Shown: piece after piece, positions 16,093 to 23,344 of the stretch
Position numbering within the stretch: the first letter of the stretch is position 1
How the letters are laid out: each line of letters begins with the position of its first letter
Assembly (NCBI GenBank): GCA_030536575.1
Contig: JAUNPS010000027.1
Coordinates: forward strand, 1-64,000
Source of the DNA: Eubacteriales bacterium
GTDB lineage: Bacteria; Bacillota; Clostridia; Lachnospirales; Lachnospiraceae
Length of the DNA: 64,000 bases
Direction: 5' to 3'
Made by a program: the position numbers and the translations under genes
The notes under the pieces: generated by a model
What the model was told of the DNA's origin: nothing
Database searches by the model: none
Seen by the model: only the letters and a program-made list of their open reading frames with translations

Positions 16093-16371
16093 CTATTCCT
16101 GTTTCAGCACCCTGCCTGCCATCAGATTTGCCAGCAGCTTCCCCTTCGCATCCATTTCCTTCACCAGTGCCAGCGCCGGAAAAATACTTGCCAGAGACGC
16201 AAGCAATCCCGTTCCCGCTGCCTCATTGATTCCCAGAGCCTGCTCCATAGCCGTGCCGGTTTCCACGGATCTTGTCCATTCCTCCAACGATACAGAACGC
16301 CCATAATGACGGTATTTGCGGAAAAATTCGTTTGAATATTTCTCAGCGATTCTATGAAAACCTTCAATCCG
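16093..16371 (-). other. Unidentified frameshifted small ORF
   Basis: AAGGAGG at the left side of the MFS gene precedes a possible TTG start near 16371. That frame gives KVFIESLRNIQTNFSANTVI and MGVLYR. Near 16290 the apparent continuation shifts frame to EEWTRSVETGTAMEQALGIN, GLLASLASIFPALALVKEMD and KLLANLMAGRVLKQE. The ribosome binding site and amphipathic composition suggest a former small protein. I do not recognise it. Confidence 0.25.
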
Positions 16372-16436
16372 GTACCTCCTTGTACAATTCCAGTTCTGAG
16401 GGTATCTCTCTTCGCAGGATGTCCGTTTCCAATGTG

Positions 16437-17720
16437 TTACGATTGATCCAACTCACGAATGTCCTTTTGATGATAGGAAATCAGGCTAAACAATGCTCCC
16501 AGCACTCCGGTACACAGAAACATTACTGCCATTCCGCTTCCCGCGCCTGTTCCCACCAGCTTATGCAGGATAAACGTAACCGCATTTTCTTTTACCACAA
16601 ATGGCTCAAACACATAATCTGCCAGAAAGCCGCCAAGCAGAATTCCGATGGGAATGGTACTGTACTGAAGCGCGTTACGCACCGCAAAGATCCGGCCCTG
16701 TATTTCTTCGGGCACCCGTTTATACAAAATAACCATCTGTCCGGCGTTAATAAACGCAATCGGCAGACTGGCGGCAATTCCCGCCAAAGACCACATCGCA
16801 GTATTTCTGCCCACGCCCATGAGGATATCGCCGAACAGGAAAGACAGCATGGCCGGAATATAAATGAGCTTCGCGCTGCTTCCCTTCACCTTCCCGGTAG
16901 AAACAATGATTCCACCCACGATTCCCCCGATTCCCATAGCGGCATTGACGATCCCTAACGAGGCGCTGTCATTTCCGCTTCTGGAAAGGATCATCGGCGA
17001 TAAAATATTCTCATAGGTCAATCTGGAAAAGAAATTTATCAGTGTCATTGTAACGATCACCATAAAAATTCCTCTGTTACTCCAAAGATAACGGAACCCC
17101 TCCACACATCCGGCAAACGCAGACGTCTTACCTGACTTCTGCGGAACATCCTCCGGAATACGAAGGACAAACAGCAGTACACAAAAAGCGAACAGGAAGC
17201 TTCCCAAATCAACGGCCAAGATCAGTTTTAATCCGCCCCCTGCGAACAAAGATGCCGCGAATATCGGTGATAAAACCGTAACCATATTGCCAGAAAAGGA
17301 ATTCATGCCGCTTACTTGTTCCAGCTTATCTTTTGGCACAACTTTCCCCAGAGCCACACTGGACGCCGGTCCCTGAAAGGCATTCATAAATCCCAAAATA
17401 AAATTTACCACATAGATATTCCATATCTGCAAGCAGCCGCCCACACTGAGAGCCAATACCACTGCGGAACAGGCAGCCGCTATTGTGTCTGCTGTCAGCA
17501 TGATCTTCTTTTTGCTATGCCGATCCACAAAGTCTCCTGCAAAAAGGCTGGCAAGGATATAGGGTACATAGTTACAAAACGACATCAAAGAAACCGTCAT
17601 TGCGGAACCGTTTTTGCTATATACCCACAGAATCAGGGCAAACCCTGTCATAGAGCTTCCTAATTGTGAAAAGGTCTGGCTAAGCCAAAATATGATATAT
17701 CTTTTAAAATTACTGTTCAT
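16437..17720 (-). CDS. MFS efflux transporter (macrolide-efflux type)
   Basis: A 427-residue, about 12-TM major facilitator. The N-terminal FKRYIIFWLSQTFSQLGSSM, LILWVYSKNGSA and FAGDFVDRHSKKKIMLTADT (motif A loop) match the MFS_3 group that includes Mef-like macrolide efflux pumps. QGRIFAVRNALQYSTIPIGI is a second conserved segment. The start at 17720 has AAGGAG 8 bases upstream. The substrate cannot be inferred beyond general drug efflux. An 11-bp inverted repeat lies about 75 bases upstream of the start. Composition is more AT-rich than the flanking 9-15 kb region, consistent with separate acquisition. Confidence 0.85.
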   Translation of the reverse strand: MNSNFKRYIIFWLSQTFSQLGSSMTGFALILWVYSKNGSAMTVSLMSFCNYVPYILASLFAGDFVDRHSKKKIMLTADTIAAACSAVVLALSVGGCLQIWNIYVVNFILGFMNAFQGPASSVALGKVVPKDKLEQVSGMNSFSGNMVTVLSPIFAASLFAGGGLKLILAVDLGSFLFAFCVLLFVLRIPEDVPQKSGKTSAFAGCVEGFRYLWSNRGIFMVIVTMTLINFFSRLTYENILSPMILSRSGNDSASLGIVNAAMGIGGIVGGIIVSTGKVKGSSAKLIYIPAMLSFLFGDILMGVGRNTAMWSLAGIAASLPIAFINAGQMVILYKRVPEEIQGRIFAVRNALQYSTIPIGILLGGFLADYVFEPFVVKENAVTFILHKLVGTGAGSGMAVMFLCTGVLGALFSLISYHQKDIRELDQS

Positions 17721-17795
17721 TGAATTTTCTCCTTATGTTTTCTTTTTACCTGTGTCCATAAGCACAAAATCCAATGGAGGCGAATGATTCTTTAC

Positions 17796-17836
17796 CTCTG
17801 TACAAGCCTCGTCCTCTCATCAGATCTTGTACAGAG
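17796..17836 (-). promoter_or_regulatory. Inverted repeat CTCTGTACAAG...CTTGTACAGAG in the MFS leader
   Basis: Perfect 11-bp arms (17796-17806 and 17826-17836) are separated by 19 bases, about 75 bases before the MFS start codon. It could form an RNA hairpin in the leader (attenuation or antitermination, as known for some resistance genes) or be a protein-binding dyad. No U-run follows on the minus strand, so a simple terminator is less likely. Confidence 0.45.
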
Positions 17837-17934
17837 TAAAACACTCAAATCTATTCTCATATGGCACAGCACACGAATCCCTCCTTCCATCTTGATTTTT
17901 CATTCATTGTGATTGTCCGATAAACCGGAATTTG

Positions 17935-18141
17935 TCAATTAATCTTATCAAAGATAACCGTTTGTTCTTTCATTGATATTTTCCCGACTTTGCAGCCGTA
18001 TCCCGTAAGTTCCTTTTTATAGGTCAGAAAAGAATGGTCGATCGGTATTCCTGCAATGCCCTGTATTTCTTCAAAGGTCAGCTTCAAAGATGGACTTCCA
18101 TTCCTCTGCACATATTCCCATAAGGCGTCATATTTGCTCAT
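17935..18141 (-). CDS. Small conserved cytosolic protein (68 residues)
   Basis: The start at 18141 (MSKYDALWEYVQ) follows GGGAG at about 8 bases, which is better than the in-frame start at 18177. The sequence contains LKLTFEEIQGIAGIPIDHSF and a C-terminal VGKISMKEQTVIFDK. It resembles a widespread family of about 70-residue proteins of unknown function, possibly nucleic-acid related. It lies 32 bases downstream of the signal peptidase gene and may be co-transcribed. Confidence 0.65.
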   Translation of the reverse strand: MSKYDALWEYVQRNGSPSLKLTFEEIQGIAGIPIDHSFLTYKKELTGYGCKVGKISMKEQTVIFDKIN

Positions 18142-18173
18142 TGCGTTTTCTCCCTTCCCAATCCGGATATTTT

Positions 18174-18689
18174 TCACTTGTCTTTGTATTTTCTGCGGCT
18201 GTTCTTAACATCTGTTAGCAGAAGCACAGCAAAACACGCAATTATGATGGTTTTTGAAATTGGGTTTTTCACAGCTTTGCTGCAATATCCCAAATAGGGG
18301 ATGTGAAAAAGGCTTTTCCCATACAGATTATCCCGTCCAACACTCAGGCCGTCGGAAACGGAATTCGCATCGCCTTTTGTGATCATGCCCTCCGGCTCAA
18401 TGGCAATGACCCGGTGTATAATGCGTAAGCCATCGGCGCGTCTGCTATAAACCACAATGTCCCCGGTTTGAATGTTATCATAGGAAGCCCTTGTGTCCAC
18501 AAAGCACAGACTCCAAGTGGGCAGGTTGGGTTCCATGGAGCCGGAGATCACGGCACATGGACGAATACCGCTGATTAGGCCAAGCAGTATGACAATAAGA
18601 TACCATTTGTAGATTGGAACTGTCTTCCATTTCAATTTCAGTTTTTCATACTTTTCGTCCAAATGTAATTTTTCTTCATATTTTAACAT
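18174..18689 (-). CDS. Type I signal peptidase, ER/archaeal-like (SipW-type)
   Basis: A 171-residue membrane serine protease. An N-terminal TM (WYLIVILLGLISGI) precedes the catalytic serine in VISGSMEPNL (Ser51). GDIVVYSR and IIHRVIAIE carry His92 in place of the catalytic lysine of bacterial enzymes, which marks the ER/SipW class. A second TM ends the protein. AAGGAGG is 11 bases before the ATG at 18689 and 8 bases before a TTG at 18692, so either may be used. SipW-type peptidases usually process a few dedicated substrates; none is recognisable here except perhaps the truncated adhesin-like fragment upstream. Confidence 0.85.
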   Translation of the reverse strand: MLKYEEKLHLDEKYEKLKLKWKTVPIYKWYLIVILLGLISGIRPCAVISGSMEPNLPTWSLCFVDTRASYDNIQTGDIVVYSRRADGLRIIHRVIAIEPEGMITKGDANSVSDGLSVGRDNLYGKSLFHIPYLGYCSKAVKNPISKTIIIACFAVLLLTDVKNSRRKYKDK

Positions 18690-18719
18690 CAATGAAGCGT
18701 CCTCCTTTTTTGAGCACTA

Positions 18720-18884
18720 TAGCGCCTTGAAGAATGCTGTGGCGAGCATATTGCCGCTCTCAGAAACGGAAAGGGTATCCTTCCCGCTTTCCACCAGCTC
18801 CACATTTCCTGACCGCCAGGAAATCTCAACCGCATCCACATCGGCGGCAAAGTAGGTAAAGTCTCCTTTTTCCTCTCATAATCC
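18720..18884 (-). pseudogene. Fragment resembling a DUF4097 beta-helix/adhesin-like protein
   Basis: One minus-strand frame reads DFTYFAADVDAVEISWRSGN, VELVESGKDTLSVSESGN and ATAFFKAL before TAG at 18720. The I-x-W-x-S-G-N-V-x-L-x pattern recalls the first strands of DUF4097-type proteins. No usable start is visible. It lies directly upstream of the signal peptidase gene. Confidence 0.35.
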
Positions 18885-18894
18885 AACTTTTAGC

Positions 18895-19350
18895 TCAGCT
18901 TCTATGCACATACATCCTCGACAGTTCGGGTTCTCCTTCTCCCTGCACCATACAGAAAAATTCCCAGCCGTATCGCTCGTAAAATGAAGTATGGTCTGTC
19001 ACAAGATACAGTGTGTCAATTCCTTTCTCTTTCATATCCGCACACACAAACTTCAACAACGCTCCGGCAATTCCTTGCCCTCTTTTCTCTTTCTCCGTGT
19101 ATACAGCGCAGACATTGGGCGCCAAATCCTTTCTGTCATGAAAATCATTCTCGATCACACCCAGACCGCCGATAATCTTGTCATCCTCCATCGCCACATA
19201 CCACCCCGGAACCGCGTTCCTGTTATCCAGACATTCTTCCATGCTTTCCAGATATGCCTCCAACGGAATATTCCACTTCGCATGAAACCAACCTGCAATC
19301 TGTTCTTTCAGCTCCGGCCTATCTATGAGCCGAATGATTTCATAATTCAT
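18895..19350 (-). CDS. GNAT-family N-acetyltransferase
   Basis: A 151-residue acetyltransferase. The acetyl-CoA binding motif is KRGQGIAGALLKFV (Q/R-x-x-G-x-G/A), preceded by the strand VCAVYTEKE and followed by LYLVTDHTSFYERYGWEFFC. The start at 19350 (MNYEIIRL) follows GGAGG at 8 bases; a start five codons upstream overlaps that site. The acceptor substrate is not predictable. It is separated from neighbours by fragments, suggesting a cargo-type setting. Confidence 0.85.
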   Translation of the reverse strand: MNYEIIRLIDRPELKEQIAGWFHAKWNIPLEAYLESMEECLDNRNAVPGWYVAMEDDKIIGGLGVIENDFHDRKDLAPNVCAVYTEKEKRGQGIAGALLKFVCADMKEKGIDTLYLVTDHTSFYERYGWEFFCMVQGEGEPELSRMYVHRS

Positions 19351-19412
19351 TTTAGTATCCTCCATCTTAATAAATGTGAAAACGAAGAGCGGTCTTCTCT
19401 CCTGAAAATCCT

Positions 19413-19434
19413 GCTCTGCGTCTTAGCGTCTGGC
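19413..19434 (-). repeat. 22-bp repeat, relic of the Cys-rich KTR gene 3' end
   Basis: These 22 bases recur exactly at 20328-20349, where they encode the last residues (PDAKTQS) of the Cys-rich KTR protein. Here the same frame also reads KTPDAKTQSR, but no cysteine motif is visible upstream. It looks like the remaining tail of a second KTR gene. The rest of 19435-19588 shows no supported gene. Confidence 0.5.
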
Positions 19435-19588
19435 GTCTTTCGTAATATATGTTGTTTGCTCCGACCGGGATTTATCAGTCAAATGCTAAACAGTTTATTG
19501 TTGCAACCGCTCTTTCTTTATAGCGTACAATAAAGGACTTTGTGCTGCTATTTATGGCAAAGTGCAGTTAATCCTCCGTAGGGCAGCT

Positions 19589-20230
19589 TCAATCTGCGGA
19601 AGCAAACAATTCTGAAAATTCCGTAGCTTTCATATCTTGGCTGATTGTATAATAATCAATATCAAGTGCCTGCAAAATTTTCAATTCCCTGATTTTTCTT
19701 TCTTCCAGACATTGAATATACCCCTCATAACCTGAAAGATTCTTTTCTTTTCCATATCCCTGTGAAGTATGATAATCAATAACAGTATTTAACCAATCAG
19801 TACCACGTTCATCAATTACACGGTCAACTGCTTTTTTGACATCTGGCTGGTCTATGTATATTATAACAGGCTTCAGTGGCTTGATGATTTCTGATATTTC
19901 TGAAATATAATTTTGAGAGGCTATTTCATCCATGCCGAATCTCATCATTGTTTCGCACATCGGATTCTGTAAAAAAATGCAGTTAAAAACATACACTGCA
20001 TCTTTGTCGGATTTCTCCGTAAATGAACGCCACTTTTCAAGTATCTTTACCCTCTCTGTTTCAAAATCAGGAAAATCATAATCGGCATAATCAGCCGGAT
20101 GTTCTCCAACTCCTTCGTCAACGCAAATAACTTTTTTTCCCTTTTTATTCAGTTCATCAGCAATCATTGCCGCTGTTGTACTTTTTCCACTGCCCGGAAG
20201 TCCTTCCACTATAATTAAATTTGTTTTCAT
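19589..20230 (-). CDS. P-loop NTPase, kinase-like
   Basis: A 213-residue protein with Walker A at the N-terminus (IVEGLPGSGKSTTAAMIADE), then VICVDEGVGEHPAD, a F-N-C-I-F-L-Q-N-P segment and PVIIYIDQPDVKKAVDRVID in a Walker B-like position. It resembles small-molecule or nucleoside kinases and the predicted kinases often carried by mobile elements. The start at 20230 has AGGAGAAAGAG upstream. The lower GC than its surroundings and isolated position suggest transferred cargo. The substrate is unknown; resistance by phosphorylation is possible but unsupported. Confidence 0.65.
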   Translation of the reverse strand: MKTNLIIVEGLPGSGKSTTAAMIADELNKKGKKVICVDEGVGEHPADYADYDFPDFETERVKILEKWRSFTEKSDKDAVYVFNCIFLQNPMCETMMRFGMDEIASQNYISEISEIIKPLKPVIIYIDQPDVKKAVDRVIDERGTDWLNTVIDYHTSQGYGKEKNLSGYEGYIQCLEERKIRELKILQALDIDYYTISQDMKATEFSELFASAD

Positions 20231-20324
20231 ATATCTCTTTCTCCTACAATAAATCCCGATTCATATCACTCTATATTTCTCCAAAAGGCAGCAAAGACGC
20301 AGAACATTCCTCTGTAAAACAGGT

Positions 20325-20513
20325 TCAGCTCTGCGTCTTAGCGTCTGGCTCTTTAATAAGCTCTATATGATATTGTCTCACGTTTACTAACTGCTCCTTC
20401 TTGCACTTAGGACAGAAAAGCAGAAAATTCATAAGTACCGTATCTTCCCGCATCCACACCCTCGTCTTGCTGTGGCAGGAAGGACATAACAGCCATTTTC
20501 CTTTCTTCTCCAT
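20325..20513 (-). CDS. Cysteine-rich KTR-domain protein
   Basis: A 62-residue protein with two CPxC pairs (LLCPSCHSKTRVWMREDTVL, then FCPKCKKEQLVNV), the Cys_rich_KTR pattern probably binding zinc. It ends EPDAKTQS, which is highly conserved in this family. The start at 20513 follows AAGGAG at 8 bases and lies just past the TetR stop. Such genes are frequent in conjugative elements of Clostridia and streptococci. The 22-bp tail repeat at 19413 suggests a second copy once existed. Confidence 0.8.
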   Translation of the reverse strand: MEKKGKWLLCPSCHSKTRVWMREDTVLMNFLLFCPKCKKEQLVNVRQYHIELIKEPDAKTQS

Positions 20514-20515
20514 AA

Positions 20516-21130
20516 TCAATGCTCCTTTTTCTCTACTGGCTGCGGCGTTGCCTGATAAATTTCGCCCGACTTGAGCCGCGCCAGCATTGCCATAAAATCC
20601 TGTCCAAGCAGATCATTAATTTCCTCGAACGAGAAACAGCACATCTCCGTCGCGCATAGGGTAGCAACGCCATAGGTATGAATCCACACATGCTGAAAAA
20701 GCATTTTGGCCTCCTCCGATGTTAAGCCATAGTCCCTCTGTAAAACCTCCAGACAAACCACTGCCGTCTCCCCAAGGCCAGCAAATACCTGTTCAAAATT
20801 CCGCTGCTTTCCGCCGCCGTCCAGAAACATCAGCCGGTACAGGTTCGGTTCTTCCATGGCAAATAGAACCATCTGCATCCCAAACTGTTTGAAGGCGGGG
20901 GTATATTGCATCGCTTTCTTTGCAAACTCGTCATAACGGTGGACAACAGCCTCTCGCACCGCCTCCTGCGCTTCCTCCATATTCTTGAATACCGTGAAAA
21001 TTGGGCGGGCAGAAGTACCGAGCCTGTCACCCAGGTTCCGTGCTGTCAAATCTTCCATCCCCCCTAAGCTAACTACATCAAGCGCAGCGGCAATGATTTC
21101 TTCTCTTGTAAACTTCGGTTTTGGAGGCAT
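20516..21130 (-). CDS. TetR/AcrR-family transcriptional regulator
   Basis: A 204-residue regulator with the N-terminal helix-turn-helix FTREEIIAAALDVVSLGGME, then LTARNLGDRLGTSARPIFTV (the recognition helix has R-P-I-F-T in place of the usual T-x-Y-x-H). The C-terminal domain contains EEPNLYRLMFLDGGG, typical of the WHG-type TetR C-terminal domain. The start at 21130 has AAAGGAAAG upstream. It is followed immediately by the KTR gene, a pairing often seen in integrated elements. Confidence 0.85.
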   Translation of the reverse strand: MPPKPKFTREEIIAAALDVVSLGGMEDLTARNLGDRLGTSARPIFTVFKNMEEAQEAVREAVVHRYDEFAKKAMQYTPAFKQFGMQMVLFAMEEPNLYRLMFLDGGGKQRNFEQVFAGLGETAVVCLEVLQRDYGLTSEEAKMLFQHVWIHTYGVATLCATEMCCFSFEEINDLLGQDFMAMLARLKSGEIYQATPQPVEKKEH

Positions 21131-21490
21131 ATTGATCTTTCCTTTTTTAAAATTCTTGTTTCAAATCTTTCGTTTTGCAACATCTGTTTTTATTATACTC
21201 AAAACCCGGCTGCTGTCAATAGGGCTGCCAGTTTTTTTCGGAAATTGCTTTCCAAACTGTCGGCAAGCAAATACCTACAGCTCTTGCTACCAACAGTTTC
21301 CTCCAAATGTATGGGAAAAAATGAAACAGAGAGCTAAACGAAAACAATTAGCTCCCCGTTCTACTACTTATCTGCTCTATTTATAATCCGCCTTTCTGCG
21401 AAAGGCACCGTTGGGGTTATGAAACCGTTGGTTTACTTTCGCTTGAACTGACAAACACGATCCGCAAATCATAAACCGGAAAACGGAAAG

Positions 21491-21523
21491 GACTTCTGCA
21501 GGCTGGTTCAAGCCTCAAAAGTC
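21491..21523 (-). terminator. Possible terminator hairpin after the ABC exporter operon
   Basis: GACTT-AGGCT-ggttca-AGCCT-AAGTC forms an interrupted 10-bp stem, followed on the minus strand by CTTTCCGTTTT. It lies about 60 bases after the stop of the ABC gene at 21581. The stem has an internal loop and the T-run is broken, so strength is doubtful. The rest of the 21131-21580 gap shows no gene that I can support. Confidence 0.35.
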
Positions 21524-21580
21524 TTTTCTTCCGCTTACTATTTTCAGTTATACTTGCACGCCTCAATCATCCGCGCTTCC

Positions 21581-23344
21581 TTAAGACGCCTGCTCAAACT
21601 GGCTGTTGTACAAGTCGGCATAGAAACCGCCCTTGCTCATCAGTGTTTCGTGATCGCCGCTCTCGATAATATCGCCGTCTTTCATCACCAGGATGCAGTC
21701 CGCATTTTTAATCGTGGACAGCCGGTGGGCGATAACAAAGCTGGTGCGGCCTTGCGTCAGCAGATCCATCGCCCGCTGCACCTGCAGTTCCGTTCTAGTA
21801 TCCACGGAGCTGGTAGCTTCATCCAAAATCAGCAGCGGCGCATCCTCCAGCATAGCCCGTGCAATCGTAAACAACTGCTTCTGTCCGGCGGAGATGCTGG
21901 CGTTGTCGGAAAGCTGGGTATCATAGCGGTTTGGAAGCTGGTCGATTAAGTCGATCAGACCCACGGCCCGGCAGACCTCATCCAGCTTTTCATCGGAAAC
22001 ATTCTGCTTGTTGTAGACCAGATTCTCCCGCACGGTGCCCTCGAACATCCAGGTATCCTGCAAAACCATGCCAAACAGATCGTGCAGATTTTCCCTCTTC
22101 AGGCTGGCAATGGGAACGCCGTCAATGGCAATGCTGCCGGAATTGACTTCATAAAAACGCATCAGCAGGTTGACAATGGTGGTCTTTCCTGCGCCGGTGG
22201 GACCGACAATGGCAATCTTCTGACCGGATTTTATCTGGTTCGAGAAATCTTTAATGATGATTTTGTCCGGGTTATAGCCAAAACGCACATGATCGAAGGT
22301 GACGTCACCCTTGATTTCCCGCAGTTCTGCCGTTTTGCCGCTTTCATCAGCCATCTCTTCCTCATCCAGGAACTCAAAGACACGCTGGCAGGCAGCGGCC
22401 ATGCTCTGGACACTCTGCAGGGCCTGGGAGATGTTCTGCAAGGGGTAGGTAAAGTTCCGGATATAGAGCATAAAAGCAACGATCACACCAAATTCAATCT
22501 TGCCCTGGGCCGCCAGCACCGCACCCACAATACACACGATCACATAGGCGAAGTTCCCGATAAAAGTCATCAGTGGCTGCATCATTCCAGAGAGGAACTG
22601 GCTTTTCCATGCGCATTCGTACAGCTGGTCGTTCCGGGCATGAAAATCCTTCTTTACGCTTCGTTCATTATTATAAGCCTTGATTACCTGCAGGCCGGTG
22701 TAGCTTTCCTCCACACAGCCGTTAATTCCGCCCAGTTCCTGCTGCTGGATGATGAAATACTTCTGGGACTTGGAAATCAGCAGCAGCACGATAGCAAATC
22801 CGACTACCGCAGCCGCGATTCCGCACAGCGCCATGATCCAGTTGGTGGTGAGCATCAGCAGGGTGGCGCCGATCAGCATGGCAATGTAGAAGATCAGGGT
22901 AGAAAAGCACTGGTTCATGGTCTGCCCCACGGTATCCACATCGTTAGTCACCCGGCTTAAGGTATCGCCGGTGGTGTGGGAATCAAAGTATTTCAAAGGC
23001 ATCCGGTTAATCTTTTTCGAGATGTCCCGGCGCATACTCTGGGTGACCCGCTGGGTAACGGTGGCCATGATAAAGCCCTGGACATAGTTGACCACAAACC
23101 CCAGAATGTACAGAACTGCCAGCAAAATGGCGATCTTTACAATGGCCGGGATATCCATGCTGCCGGTGAGGCCGTCTTTGATCAGGTTGGTCATATCCCC
23201 TACCTTGCCGGGGCCAATCAGCGTTAAAGCGGAGCCAATGACGGACAGGGCCACCGAAGCAAACAGGGCCAGCTTATGCTTTCCGATATAGTAGAAAAAG
23301 TCACCGAAAGCTTTTTTCAGATTTGTTTTTTGTTTTTCAGCCAT
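21581..23344 (-). CDS. ABC exporter half-transporter (TMD-NBD), subunit 2
   Basis: A 587-residue type IV ABC exporter subunit. There are six TM segments in residues 20-310, then an ATPase with Walker A VGPTGAGKTTIVN, Q-loop GMVLQDTWMF, signature ASISAGQKQ (one change from LSGGQ), Walker B PLLILDEATSSVD and switch AHRLS. The start at 23344 (MAEKQK) lies within the last codons of the partner gene (8-base overlap) after GGAGGAG. Signature ASISAG versus VSGGQ in the partner suggests an asymmetric heterodimer. The MarR gene upstream and overall layout match multidrug exporters. Confidence 0.9.
   Translation of the reverse strand: MAEKQKTNLKKAFGDFFYYIGKHKLALFASVALSVIGSALTLIGPGKVGDMTNLIKDGLTGSMDIPAIVKIAILLAVLYILGFVVNYVQGFIMATVTQRVTQSMRRDISKKINRMPLKYFDSHTTGDTLSRVTNDVDTVGQTMNQCFSTLIFYIAMLIGATLLMLTTNWIMALCGIAAAVVGFAIVLLLISKSQKYFIIQQQELGGINGCVEESYTGLQVIKAYNNERSVKKDFHARNDQLYECAWKSQFLSGMMQPLMTFIGNFAYVIVCIVGAVLAAQGKIEFGVIVAFMLYIRNFTYPLQNISQALQSVQSMAAACQRVFEFLDEEEMADESGKTAELREIKGDVTFDHVRFGYNPDKIIIKDFSNQIKSGQKIAIVGPTGAGKTTIVNLLMRFYEVNSGSIAIDGVPIASLKRENLHDLFGMVLQDTWMFEGTVRENLVYNKQNVSDEKLDEVCRAVGLIDLIDQLPNRYDTQLSDNASISAGQKQLFTIARAMLEDAPLLILDEATSSVDTRTELQVQRAMDLLTQGRTSFVIAHRLSTIKNADCILVMKDGDIIESGDHETLMSKGGFYADLYNSQFEQAS

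Noticed and set aside
16437..21130. Complete integrative element
   Set aside because: The cargo-like genes and the KTR repeat suggest one, but no integrase, relaxase, or convincing attachment repeats were found.
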